A stretch of DNA of 64,000 nt from Thermocrispum municipale DSM 44069 (GTDB lineage: Bacteria; Actinomycetota; Actinomycetes; Mycobacteriales; Pseudonocardiaceae): assembly GCF_000427825.1 (NCBI RefSeq), contig NZ_KE386593.1:854941-918940 (forward strand), given 5' to 3'. Positions within the stretch are counted from its first letter, which is position 1. Each line of letters starts with the position of its first letter. Made by a program: the position numbers and the translations under genes. Positions 54,756 to 64,000 of this stretch are shown here, piece after piece. The notes under the pieces were generated by a model. The model had not been told where the DNA came from. It worked only from the letters and a program-made list of their open reading frames with translations, and ran no database searches.

Positions 54756-55715
54756 GTGCGAGCGGGGATATCGCGGTCCGAGGTGCAACGCGCCGAACGC
54801 CAGACCGGTGAGCCCACCCTCCCGGTGTCGGCGGTGGCGCGGCGACTCGGCGTGGCCCCGGCGACGCTGCGCACGTGGGATCGCCGCTACGGCGTCGGGC
54901 CGAGCGATCACACCGACGGCAGGCATCGCCGGTACTCCCCGCACGACATCGCCCGGCTGGAGATCATGCAGCGCGCGCTGCTGGCAGGCGCCTCGACGGC
55001 CGAGGCGGCCAAGTACGCGCTCGAAGCGATGGTGACCGATCCCGCGGTGGCCGACATCCCCGTGCAGCCGCGTCGACACGGCATGCCGGACGAGCCCCCG
55101 CAGGCCTCCCGGCTGGCGCGCAGCCTCAGCGCAGCGGTGTTGCGGCTGGAAAGTCATCGGGTGCAGCTGCTGCTGGAAGAGGCGATCGAGACCGCGGGGC
55201 CCGCCGTGGCATGGGAAGAGGTCGTCCGCCCGGTGCTGAGCGCGATCGGTGGCGGGTGGCGCGCGTGCCATGCGGGCGCGGAGTCGAAGCATCTGCTCAA
55301 GACGCTGATGTTGGCGGCGCTGCATCGCGCCACACCCGTCGCCCGCCGTCCGCGCAACCACCACCCGGTGCTGCTGGCCGACGAGCCGGGCGAGCGGCCG
55401 GACCTGACGGTGCACGCCCTGGCGGCGGAACTGGCCCGACGCGGCATCCACCCCATGACTTTCGGCGGCGGCCTGCCACCGGAAGCTCTGGTCGCGGTCG
55501 TCCGCCGGACCAAGCCGGCGGTGGTCGTGCTGTGCGCACAGCGCAGCGAGATCGCCGACGCCACGATCTTTCGACGGATCGCGCGGGGGCGTTCTCGGGG
55601 CCGCCTGTTCGCCTGTGGCCCGGGGTGGCAGGGCTTGGACCTGCCCAGGACCGTCGAACCGCTGACGACGCTGCCCTCCGTCGTCGACCGGGTGAGCTAC
55701 GTGCTGCTGGGCTGA
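54756..55715 (+). CDS. MerR-family regulator with degenerate B12-binding domain
   Basis: 319 residues from GTG 54756; an ATG at 54687 is possible, but the 23 codons between have unusually AT-rich third positions. Residues 20-90 are the winged-helix MerR domain ('VARRLGVAPATLRTWDRRYG', 20 residues). Residues 110-195 resemble the helical cap of CarH/LitR B12 sensors: Trp168 is followed nine residues later by Lys178-His179 instead of Glu-His. Residues 200-315 are the Rossmann part, but the E-x-H-x2-H cobalamin motif reads E-R-P-D-L. Probably B12-independent. Confidence 0.85.
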   Translation: MRAGISRSEVQRAERQTGEPTLPVSAVARRLGVAPATLRTWDRRYGVGPSDHTDGRHRRYSPHDIARLEIMQRALLAGASTAEAAKYALEAMVTDPAVADIPVQPRRHGMPDEPPQASRLARSLSAAVLRLESHRVQLLLEEAIETAGPAVAWEEVVRPVLSAIGGGWRACHAGAESKHLLKTLMLAALHRATPVARRPRNHHPVLLADEPGERPDLTVHALAAELARRGIHPMTFGGGLPPEALVAVVRRTKPAVVVLCAQRSEIADATIFRRIARGRSRGRLFACGPGWQGLDLPRTVEPLTTLPSVVDRVSYVLLG

Positions 55716-55721
55716 GTGGGC

Positions 55722-55930
55722 GGCTGTGTTCTGCGGTGCTGAGGGCTTGTTCGCGGTCGCCGGCCGGGACGGTTGCGTGCTGCGGTGCCGAGGGCTCGCT
55801 CCCGGTCGTCGGCTGGGAGGTTGCGTGTTGCCGGGCGAGGGTTCGCCCGCAGTTGTCGGTTGGGTCGGCTGCGTGGTGCTGGGTCGAGGGGCAGCCCTCG
55901 GCCGTCGATCGGGTCGGCTGCGGGCCGCCG
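55722..55930. repeat. 48-49 bp tandem repeat array
   Basis: Units beginning GG(C/T)TG(C/T)GT start at 55722, 55771, 55819, 55867 and, partially, 55916. They share a GAGGG core and a 'CGGTCG(T/C)CGG' end. The array fills the gap between the MerR gene and the next gene. A 74-codon open frame through it only reflects the repeat. Confidence 0.85.
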
Positions 55931-55954
55931 GGCTGAAAGCTCGATACTGACCCG

Positions 55955-56815
55955 GTGAGCGAGCTGCTGGCCGACCTGCGCGCGATGGCGTTCCACGGCG
56001 CGCCCATCGACCAGAGAACGTTGGCTCGCGGCGCGTCAGGTGATCCCGAGGCGCGTTGGCTGACTGGCGTGACGCTCGGCGCTCAGGGGCGCTACGCGGC
56101 GGCCTATGCCCTCCTCGAACCGATGCGCACCGCCGCCGACACGGTGCTGGCGTCCTTGGCGTGCAGCACGATCGGGTCGCATCGCAGGCAACTCGGCGGG
56201 CACGGGGAGGCCAGGCGCTGGGATTCGACCGCCCTGAAGCTCGCCGCACAGGTCGACGCCGACGAAGCGATGGCCGACGCTCTGTTGGGGCTGGCCGCCG
56301 ACGCGCTGGCGGTAGGCCGGCTGGCCGAATCCACGTCCCTGGTCTCGCGGGCCGAGAGCCGGGCGCGGAGCCAGTGGCGCACCGAGATCCGGCACGGCTG
56401 GGTGACCGCCGAGCTGGCGCTGGCCTCAGGTCGAGCGGCCGACGCCGTAGCGCCTGCGGAGGCGGCGGCGCGCTTATCTCGTGAACATCTGGCGGCCCGC
56501 CACGCGGCGAAATCCGACATCGTTCTCGCCGTCGCGCTCACCACGGCCGGCGATCCTGACGGCCGAGCCCGCCGCCTGGCCGTTGACGCCCTCGACACGG
56601 CGACCACGGCCGGTTGGTATTCGCTGTGTTGGCCTGCGGCCCTTGCGGCCGCCGACGCGACGCCGCACGACGGTGGCGAGGAGCCCGCGAAGGCCGACTT
56701 GCGTGCCTGTGCGGCAGCGCACCTACACAGAGTGTTACGAGCCGCCGATCCCGTGGCGCGCCGGGTCGCCGAGCGGTCACCCTGGGTGCCGAAGTTAGAC
56801 AAACGTCCCGATTGA
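55955..56815 (+). CDS. TPR-like helical-repeat protein near sigD
   Basis: 286 residues, GTG start. Ala/Leu-rich helical repeats throughout ('GAQGRYAAAYALLEPMRTAA', 20 residues; 'LALASGRAADAVAPAEAAA'), like tetratricopeptide repeats. No signal or membrane segment. It has the position of Rv3415c, a conserved protein of unknown function upstream of sigD, and similar size; orthology is inferred from context. Ends 'KLDKRPD'. Confidence 0.8.
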   Translation: MSELLADLRAMAFHGAPIDQRTLARGASGDPEARWLTGVTLGAQGRYAAAYALLEPMRTAADTVLASLACSTIGSHRRQLGGHGEARRWDSTALKLAAQVDADEAMADALLGLAADALAVGRLAESTSLVSRAESRARSQWRTEIRHGWVTAELALASGRAADAVAPAEAAARLSREHLAARHAAKSDIVLAVALTTAGDPDGRARRLAVDALDTATTAGWYSLCWPAALAAADATPHDGGEEPAKADLRACAAAHLHRVLRAADPVARRVAERSPWVPKLDKRPD

Positions 56816-57041
56816 CCCGAAATACGGACATCCGAGGGAAGAAACTCGAAAAATAGGCCACCAGATCGTGTCAAGGTTGGCCCGAAAGCGTCCGATAGGG
56901 GTTATGAGACGTCACCCGGCTGCCGGACAGCTTGACCGTTCCGGACTAGCTGGTTGCCCTCCGTGTGGGGACGCATCGGGGGACTGGCCGCTGGCTGGTG
57001 ACTGTGAGTAGCGTGTGATGGACGATGAGAGAGGAACTCCC

Positions 57042-57638
57042 GTGACGACGGTCTTGATCTGTGACGACCGGCGCAGTGTTCGCGAAGGGCTGACGCGGGT
57101 GATGTCAGCTGTGCCAGGGGTCAGTCGCATTGACTGCGTGGCGCACGGTGACGAGTTGCTCGCGCGCTTCTCCCGACAGCCGGTGGACGTCGTGCTGGTG
57201 GGGACGCAGCGCGCGGTGCCGACCGGCGTGGAGGCCACCCGGCGGTTGGTGGCGGCCAACCCGCAGGCGAACGTCATCGTCTTCGGCGCCCCGGACGACG
57301 CGGGGAGCATCGCGGCGGCCATCGCCGGCGGTGCGCGGGGCTACCTGCGGTGGGACGCGTCCCGCCCCGAGCTGGTCGCCGCGCTGGCGCACACGCTGGC
57401 CAGCACGTCGGTGCCGACACAGCGGCAGCCGTCGGACCCGGGCGTCCAGCTGACCGAACGGGAGCTGCAGGTGCTGCGCGGCATGAGCCAGGGCAAGAGC
57501 AACGGGCAGATCGGCCGTGAGCTGTACCTGTCCGAGGACACGGTGAAGACGCACGCCAGGCGGCTGTTCCGCAAGCTGGGCGTGCGGGACCGGGCGCAGG
57601 CGGTGGCGCACGGGTTCCGACGAGGTCTCGTTTCCTGA
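57042..57638 (+). CDS. bldM: BldM-like orphan response regulator lacking the phosphoacceptor
   Basis: Receiver plus LuxR-type DNA-binding protein. 198 residues from GTG 57042 (GAGAGGA eight bases upstream); 57015 gives a longer, less likely form. The C-terminus 'GKSNGQIGRELYLSEDTVKT' (20 residues) and 'LFRKLGVRDRAQAVAHGFRRGLV' (ends given) match BldM of Streptomyces as I remember it. In the receiver, Asp8-Asp9 are present, but the phosphoacceptor is Gly54 and the usual Lys is Trp104, so classical phosphorylation is impossible. BldM controls sporulation genes with WhiI in Streptomyces. Confidence 0.85.
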   Translation: MTTVLICDDRRSVREGLTRVMSAVPGVSRIDCVAHGDELLARFSRQPVDVVLVGTQRAVPTGVEATRRLVAANPQANVIVFGAPDDAGSIAAAIAGGARGYLRWDASRPELVAALAHTLASTSVPTQRQPSDPGVQLTERELQVLRGMSQGKSNGQIGRELYLSEDTVKTHARRLFRKLGVRDRAQAVAHGFRRGLVS

Positions 57639-57650
57639 GAGTGCGGGAAT

Positions 57651-57684
57651 GAACAAGGGCCTTGCGACCGCGAGGCCCTTGTTC
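57651..57684 (+). terminator. Terminator after the BldM-like gene
   Basis: GAACAAGGGCCT (57651-57662) and AGGCCCTTGTTC (57673-57684) pair perfectly over 12 bases with a 10-base loop, 13 bases after the stop. Confidence 0.85.
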
Positions 57685-57826
57685 GTATGTCTGGATGCGT
57701 GCTGGGGTGCTGGACTTCGACCGGTACGGTGGTACGCAGCGGCACGGGGTGACCCGTCAGTAGCCACGCGCCGAGCACTTACCAGCACTTTGTCGTCAAT
57801 GAGTAACACTGGGACAGTTGTCTGCG

Positions 57827-58399
57827 ATGGCCAATGTGGGGGACGGACTGGACGAGTCGGTCGCCGCTGCCGTAGAGGGTGAGCCTCAAGCGGTCGAGCG
57901 GTTGCTGGCTGCCATTCGTCCTTTGGTTGTGCGCTATTGCCGAGCGCGCGTCGGCCGACGGGAAAGGTCGTTTGCCTCGGCGGACGACGTGGCCCAGGAG
58001 GTGTGCCTCGCGGTGCTGACGGCTCTGCCTACGTACCGGGATCAGGGACGACCGTTTCTGGCCTTCGTCTACGGCATCGCACAGCACAAGGTTGCCGACG
58101 CGCACCGCGCCGCCGCCCGCAACAAGGCGGAGCCGGTGGCCGAAGTACCTGATGACGTCGAAGGTGACGTCGGTCCCGAACAGCATGCCCTACAAGGCGA
58201 GCTGAACAAGCGAATGACGAAACTGCTCGAGATCCTGCCGGAGAAGCAGCGCGAGATCGTGGTGCTGCGGGTCGTGGTGGGACTGTCGGCGGAGGAAGCC
58301 GCGGAAGCGGTCGGGTCGACACCGGGTGCGGTGCGCGTGGCACAGCACCGGGCGCTGGCTCGGCTGCGCAAAGCGTTGGCCGCAGAGGAGGTGGTCTGA
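57827..58399 (+). CDS. sigD: ECF sigma factor SigD
   Basis: Extracytoplasmic-function sigma factor. 190 residues from ATG 57827 (TTG 57818 is an alternative). Region 2 carries 'IRPLVVRYCRARVG' and 'ADDVAQEVCLAVLTALPTYR' (20 residues); region 4 has 'LPEKQREIVVLRVVVGLSAE' (20 residues) then 'GSTPGAVRVAQHRAL'. These match mycobacterial SigD. Immediately followed by its anti-sigma gene rsdA, with no spacer, so the pair is co-expressed. Confidence 0.93.
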   Translation: MANVGDGLDESVAAAVEGEPQAVERLLAAIRPLVVRYCRARVGRRERSFASADDVAQEVCLAVLTALPTYRDQGRPFLAFVYGIAQHKVADAHRAAARNKAEPVAEVPDDVEGDVGPEQHALQGELNKRMTKLLEILPEKQREIVVLRVVVGLSAEEAAEAVGSTPGAVRVAQHRALARLRKALAAEEVV

Positions 58400-59239
58400 G
58401 TGTCGGACTCTTACGACGAGTCGTCGACGCCTGACCTGGCGGCCGTGCACGCCGACGACGCGTTGCTGGACGCCTTGGGCGGCTCGGACCGCAAGGTCGC
58501 CGACGAGCTCGGCTCCGCCGAGCTGAACTCGCTGCTGCTGGCGTGGAGCCGGGAGGTCGACAGCGAGCCGATGCCGGAACTGGTGGACACCGAGACCGCG
58601 GTGGCCACCATTCGCGCGGCGCGTGAGCAGCAGCGCAACAACAAGGCCCGCCGCAGGCGCATGCTGGTGCCGGTGGCCGCTGCGGCTGCCGTCCTCGGCG
58701 TCACGTTCGGCGGGGCGAGCATCGCCGCCCGCGACGCTCAGCCGGGCGACACCCTGTGGGGCCTGACCCAGGTGCTGTACGCGGACAAGGCCGCGTCGGT
58801 GGAGGCCTCCTTCCACGTGCGGGCGGAGTTCAAGAAGGCCCGTGAGGCGCTCAACGACGGCGACATCAGCGTCGCCAAGGACGCGCTGGACAAGGCGCAG
58901 AAGTCGCTGCGCGACGTGGCGGAAGAAGAAAACCGCGACAGTTTGAAGCAGGAGCACGACCAGCTTCGGCAAGAGCTGGACGCCGGCGGTGGCGGTGACA
59001 ACTCCGACGACGAGCCGTCCACGCCGGAGGGCGAGGACCCGACGTCGAGCGACGACCCGTCCTCGCCGGGCAGCCACGAGCCGAGTGACCCGTCACCGAG
59101 CGACCCGAGCAGCGAGCCGAGTGAGCCGAGCAGCGAGCCGTCGACCCCGCCGTCGACCCCGTCCAGCTCGGAGTCGCAGGAGGCGAGCTCGTCGCAGACG
59201 CGGACGCAGTCCGAGACGAGCACCGACTCGAACGGGTAG
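58400..59239 (+). CDS. rsdA: Anti-sigma-D factor RsdA
   Basis: Membrane-bound inhibitor of SigD. 279 residues, GTG start directly after sigD. Cytoplasmic N-terminus (1-80) with the SigD-binding region 'DDALLDALGGSD', basic stop-transfer 'KARRRR', membrane helix about 87-106, then an external helical region ('DALDKAQKSLRDVAEEENRD', 20 residues) and a long Ser/Pro/Glu-rich tail from about 195. In M. tuberculosis RsdA is turned over by ClpXP; nothing in the sequence confirms that here. Confidence 0.9.
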   Translation: MSDSYDESSTPDLAAVHADDALLDALGGSDRKVADELGSAELNSLLLAWSREVDSEPMPELVDTETAVATIRAAREQQRNNKARRRRMLVPVAAAAAVLGVTFGGASIAARDAQPGDTLWGLTQVLYADKAASVEASFHVRAEFKKAREALNDGDISVAKDALDKAQKSLRDVAEEENRDSLKQEHDQLRQELDAGGGGDNSDDEPSTPEGEDPTSSDDPSSPGSHEPSDPSPSDPSSEPSEPSSEPSTPPSTPSSSESQEASSSQTRTQSETSTDSNG

Positions 59240-59256
59240 ATCCAGGCACGACGAAC

Positions 59257-59298
59257 AGCGCTGCGCACGGCCGTCAGGCTCGCGCAGCGCTTTCTTTT
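59257..59298 (+). terminator. Terminator after rsdA
   Basis: AGCGCTGCGC (59257-59266) and GCGCAGCGCT (59282-59291) pair perfectly with a 15-base loop, followed by TTCTTTT. Lies between two converging genes; the DUF5319 gene ends 19 bases beyond. Confidence 0.88.
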
Positions 59299-59317
59299 CG
59301 AGTGATCTGGCCGGTGG

Positions 59318-61277
<1,960 letters not shown>

Positions 61278-61321
61278 CGGCCCCCGCCGAGGGGTCGGCA
61301 TGCGGCCGACGCGGAGAAAGC

Positions 61322-61327
61322 TAGGCT
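61322..61327 (+). promoter_or_regulatory. Candidate -10 box of guaB3
   Basis: TAGGCT seven bases before GTG 61335, no Shine-Dalgarno between. Confidence 0.38.
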
Positions 61328-61334
61328 CTACCGC

Positions 61335-62471
61335 GTGCGTGATGTAGTCGAGATCGGCATGGGCCGAACCGCCCGGCGGGCGTATGACCTGGACGATGTG
61401 GAGATCGTGCCGTCGCGGCGGACGCGGTCGTCCAAAATCGTCTCGACCGCCTGGCAGATCGACGCCTACCGCTTCGAGCTGCCGCTGGTGACCCATCCGA
61501 CGGATGCCATCGTCTCGCCGCAGACGGCCGTCGAGATCGGCAAGCTCGGTGGGCTCGGTGTGCTCAACGCGGAAGGCCTGTGGGCCCGGCACAGCAACGT
61601 CGACGAGGTGTTGCAGGCGCTGCTGGTCGCCGCGGAGAACATGGAGGACCCCGCGGCGCTGACCCGCGAGCTGCAGCGGCTGCACTCGGAGCCGGTGCGT
61701 CCGGAGCTGATCGCGGCGGCGCTCAAGCAGGTGCGGGACGCCGACGTCACGGTGGCCGCGCGGGTCAGCCCGCAGAACGCCGCCGAGCTGACGCCGCACC
61801 TGTTGTCCGCAGGCGTGGAGATCCTGGTCGTGCAGGGCACCATCGTCTCGGCGGAGCACGTCAGCGGCGAGGACAACGAGCCGCTGAACCTCAAGGACTT
61901 CATCTCCGACCTGGACATCCCGGTCATCGCCGGTGGTGTCAGCGACTACCGCACGGCGATGCACCTGATGCGGACCGGAGCGGCCGGTGTGCTGGTCGGC
62001 CACGGTTACTCCCCAGGAGTCACCTCGACCGACCGGGTGCTGGGTATCGGCGTGCCGATGGCCACCGCGATCATCGACGCCGCCGCGGCCCGCCGGGACT
62101 ACCTCGACGAGACTGGTGGCCGCTACGTGCACGTGATCGCCGACGGCGCCATCAATTGCAGCGGTGACCTGGCGAAAGCCATCGCTTGCGGCGCGGACGC
62201 CGTGATGCTCGGTGCCCCGCTCGCCGGTTACCGCGACGCGCCTGGCCGTGGCCTGTACTGGACCGCGGCCGCCGCGCATCCGTCGCTGCCGCGCTCGCGC
62301 ATCGCCATGGGCCCGGACGTCGACGTCGACCTGGAGACGCTGCTGTACGGGCCGTCGTTCGAGCCGGACGGCCGGATCAACCTGTTCGGCGCCCTGCGCC
62401 GGGCGATGGCCAAGACCGGTTACTCCGACCTGAAGGAATTCCAGAAGGTCGGGCTCACCGTGCGGGCCTGA
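61335..62471 (+). CDS. guaB3: GuaB3 family IMP dehydrogenase-related protein
   Basis: 378 residues, GTG start. A (beta-alpha)8 barrel like IMPDH without CBS domains: 'MGRTARRAYDLDDVEIVPSR' (20 residues) opens it. The segment equivalent to the IMPDH catalytic loop reads 'GHGYSPGVTSTDRV', so the catalytic Cys is absent. 'DGAINCSGDLAKAIACGADA' (20 residues) is the phosphate-binding part. Always next to guaB2 in actinobacteria. Confidence 0.94.
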   Translation: MRDVVEIGMGRTARRAYDLDDVEIVPSRRTRSSKIVSTAWQIDAYRFELPLVTHPTDAIVSPQTAVEIGKLGGLGVLNAEGLWARHSNVDEVLQALLVAAENMEDPAALTRELQRLHSEPVRPELIAAALKQVRDADVTVAARVSPQNAAELTPHLLSAGVEILVVQGTIVSAEHVSGEDNEPLNLKDFISDLDIPVIAGGVSDYRTAMHLMRTGAAGVLVGHGYSPGVTSTDRVLGIGVPMATAIIDAAAARRDYLDETGGRYVHVIADGAINCSGDLAKAIACGADAVMLGAPLAGYRDAPGRGLYWTAAAAHPSLPRSRIAMGPDVDVDLETLLYGPSFEPDGRINLFGALRRAMAKTGYSDLKEFQKVGLTVRA

Positions 62472-62531
62472 TCGCCGTGACGTCGGTGACTCGTCGGTAA
62501 CTTACCCGTAGTCAGCAGGCGGGTCCGCGAT

Positions 62532-62537
62532 TACGCT
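62532..62537 (+). promoter_or_regulatory. Candidate -10 box of the choD-like gene
   Basis: TACGCT seven bases before ATG 62545; no Shine-Dalgarno between. Confidence 0.4.
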
Positions 62538-62544
62538 GGCCGGT

Positions 62545-64000
62545 ATGCCCACCACGCACGACTACGACGTCATCATCGTCGGCTCCGGATTCGGCGGCAG
62601 TGTCTCGGCGCTCCGGCTGACCGAGAAGGGATACCGGGTCGCGGTCATCGAGGCAGGCAGGCGGTTCTCCGACGAGGATTTCGCCAAGACGTCGTGGGAT
62701 CTGCGCAAGTTCCTGTGGGCGCCGGAGTTCGGCTGCTACGGCGTGCAGCGCATCCACTTGCTCGATGACGTGCTGGTGCTGGCCGGAGCCGGTGTCGGCG
62801 GCGGGTCGCTGAACTACGCGAACACGCTCTACCGCCCGCTGAAGCCGTTCTACCAGGACAAACAGTGGGCGCACATCACCGACTGGGAGTCCGAGCTGGC
62901 GCCGTACTACGACCAGGCCTCCCGCATGCTCGGTGTCGTCGAGTGCCCGCTGGACACCCCGCACGACGAGGTCATGCGCAAGGTCGCGGCCCGGATGGGC
63001 ATCTCGGAGACCTACCACGCGACACAGGTGGGCGTGTACTTCGGCAAGCCGGGTGAGCGCGCGGCGGACCCGTACTTCGGCGGCGCGGGCCCGGAGCGCA
63101 CCGGGTGTATCGAGTGCGGCAACTGCATGGTCGGGTGCAGGCACAACGCGAAGAACACGTTGACCAAGAACTACCTGTACCTGGCCGAGCAGAACGGCGC
63201 CAAGATCATCCCGATGACCACGGTCACCGCGGTGCGGGAACGCTCCGACGGCGGCTTCGACGTGGACATTCGCAAGACGGGCAAGCGGTCCAAGCACTAC
63301 CGGCACACGCTGACCGCGGCGAAGGTCGTGCTGGCCGCGGGCACCTGGGGCACCCAGAACCTGCTGCACAAGATGCGCGCGACCGGCCAGCTGCCCCGGC
63401 TCTCCGCCCGGCTCGGCGAGCTGACCAGGACGAACTCCGAGGCGATCATCGGCTCGTCCCGGTTCTCCGTCGACCCGAACCGGGATTTCAGCCGCGGCAT
63501 CGCGATCACGTCGTCGATCCACCCGGACGAGAACACTCACCTGGAGCCGGTCCGCTACGGCAAGGGCTCGAACGCGATGGGTCTGCTGCAGACGCTGGCC
63601 ACCGAGGGCGACAGCGACGTGCCGCGCTGGAAACAGTTCCTGTCGTATCTGGTTCGCCACCCGATCATCGCCGCCCGGTTGGTGCACCAGTACCGGTGGA
63701 GCGAGCGGACGATGATCCTGCTGGTCATGCAGAGCCGGGACAACTCGCTCACCACGTACACCACCAAGCGGTTCGGTCGCTGGTGGTACCGGTCCAAGCA
63801 GGGCCACGGCGAGCCGAACCCGGCGTTCATCCGGGCAGGCTACGAAGCCAACCAGGCCATCGCCGAGGAGATCGGCGGCATCGCGGGCAGCACGTGGAGC
63901 GAGTTGTTCAACATCCCCATGACCGCGCACTTCCTCGGCGGCTGCGCCATCGGCGCGAACCCGGAGGAAGGTGTCATCGACCCGTACCACCGGGTGTTCG
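62545..64000 (+). CDS. choD: GMC-family FAD oxidoreductase, ChoD-like (truncated by window end)
   Basis: 485 full codons visible; the gene continues past the window. 'VIIVGSGFGGS' (residues 8-18) is the FAD-binding motif, 'LVLAGAGVGGGSLNYAN' the second GMC signature. Residues about 188-198 contain C-x2-C-x2-C-x3-C ('CIECGNCMVGC'), an iron-sulfur-like set. It occupies the position of choD, annotated as putative cholesterol oxidase in mycobacteria; the true substrate is uncertain and the secreted classical cholesterol oxidases differ. No signal peptide. Confidence 0.88.
   Translation, partial: MPTTHDYDVIIVGSGFGGSVSALRLTEKGYRVAVIEAGRRFSDEDFAKTSWDLRKFLWAPEFGCYGVQRIHLLDDVLVLAGAGVGGGSLNYANTLYRPLKPFYQDKQWAHITDWESELAPYYDQASRMLGVVECPLDTPHDEVMRKVAARMGISETYHATQVGVYFGKPGERAADPYFGGAGPERTGCIECGNCMVGCRHNAKNTLTKNYLYLAEQNGAKIIPMTTVTAVRERSDGGFDVDIRKTGKRSKHYRHTLTAAKVVLAAGTWGTQNLLHKMRATGQLPRLSARLGELTRTNSEAIIGSSRFSVDPNRDFSRGIAITSSIHPDENTHLEPVRYGKGSNAMGLLQTLATEGDSDVPRWKQFLSYLVRHPIIAARLVHQYRWSERTMILLVMQSRDNSLTTYTTKRFGRWWYRSKQGHGEPNPAFIRAGYEANQAIAEEIGGIAGSTWSELFNIPMTAHFLGGCAIGANPEEGVIDPYHRVF

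Noticed and set aside
55726-55950. 74-codon ORF after the MerR gene
   Set aside because: It is a by-product of the 48-49 bp tandem repeat, which happens to stay open.
61335-62471. GuaB3 as a broken guaB copy
   Set aside because: Loss of the catalytic Cys and of the CBS domains is typical of the actinobacterial GuaB3 family and the reading frame is intact, so it is not a pseudogene.

Overview
The window is a contiguous piece of a high-GC actinobacterial chromosome, most likely from the order Pseudonocardiales (Amycolatopsis / Saccharopolyspora / Lentzea type). The evidence is the strong third-position GC, the many GTG starts and 1- or 4-base gene overlaps, the actinobacterial ribosomal gene order, and the presence of WhiB-, BldM-, SigD/RsdA- and ESX-type genes. 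Order and orientation follow a block known from Mycobacterium tuberculosis (rplQ-truA-ESX-4-rplM-rpsI-glmM ... glmS-nnr-alr-tsaE-tsaB-rimI-tsaD-groES-groEL1-whiB3 ... sigD-rsdA-guaB2-guaB3-choD) and, around whiD/bldM, from Streptomyces. That comparison is from memory, not from a search. No tRNA, rRNA, CRISPR array or insertion sequence was found.

Layout. 1-8800: the S10 and spc ribosomal operons, from the tail of rplC to rplO, ending in a long perfect hairpin. 9122-11777: secY-adk-map. 12092-16057: infA-rpmJ-rpsM-(63-codon unknown ORF)-rpsK-rpsD-rpoA-rplQ. 16054-16923: truA, which has no ATG, GTG or TTG start. 17150-32517: an ESX-4-like type VII secretion locus: a P-loop-less ATPase-like protein and EccE on the minus strand, then EccB (+), the mycosin MycP (-), EccD (-), the three-ATPase EccC (+), a membrane-anchored Hsp70-like protein (+) and two WXG100 proteins (+). 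33170-35836: rplM-rpsI and glmM. 35995-41243: a probable type VII substrate operon, with a small helical protein, an 825-residue WXG protein with Pro-rich and Gly-rich regions, a coiled-coil protein and three membrane proteins. 41269-50344: hydrolase, glmS, nnr, alr, a second hydrolase and the t6A/RimI genes. 50429-51596: two related four-helix membrane proteins. 51740-53880: CIRCE-groES-groEL. 54148-59239: whiB3/whiD-like gene, a MerR gene with a degenerate B12 domain, a helical-repeat protein, a BldM relative lacking the phosphoacceptor Asp, and sigD-rsdA. 59318-64000: a DUF5319-type gene, guaB2, guaB3 and a truncated ChoD-like GMC oxidoreductase.

How they fit together. Most of the window is growth-related core: translation, protein export, cell-wall precursor supply (glmM, glmS, alr), nucleotide synthesis, metabolite repair and chaperones. 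Development and stress regulators lie between groEL and guaB. The accessory material is the type VII locus and the substrate-like operon after glmM. EccB/C/D/E would form the membrane channel, EccC would drive WXG100 export and MycP would be the membrane-tethered protease. The pseudo-ATPase, the Hsp70-like protein and the large WXG protein are the least-described parts.

Two non-coding patterns recur. First, inter-operon spaces hold short degenerate tandem repeats with different units (about 38-49 bp) at 32705, 34300, 55722 and less clearly at 17003 and 54018. Second, many genes have a TAnnnT box only 6-8 bases before the start codon and no Shine-Dalgarno, which suggests leaderless transcripts. 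Perfect terminator-like hairpins are frequent.
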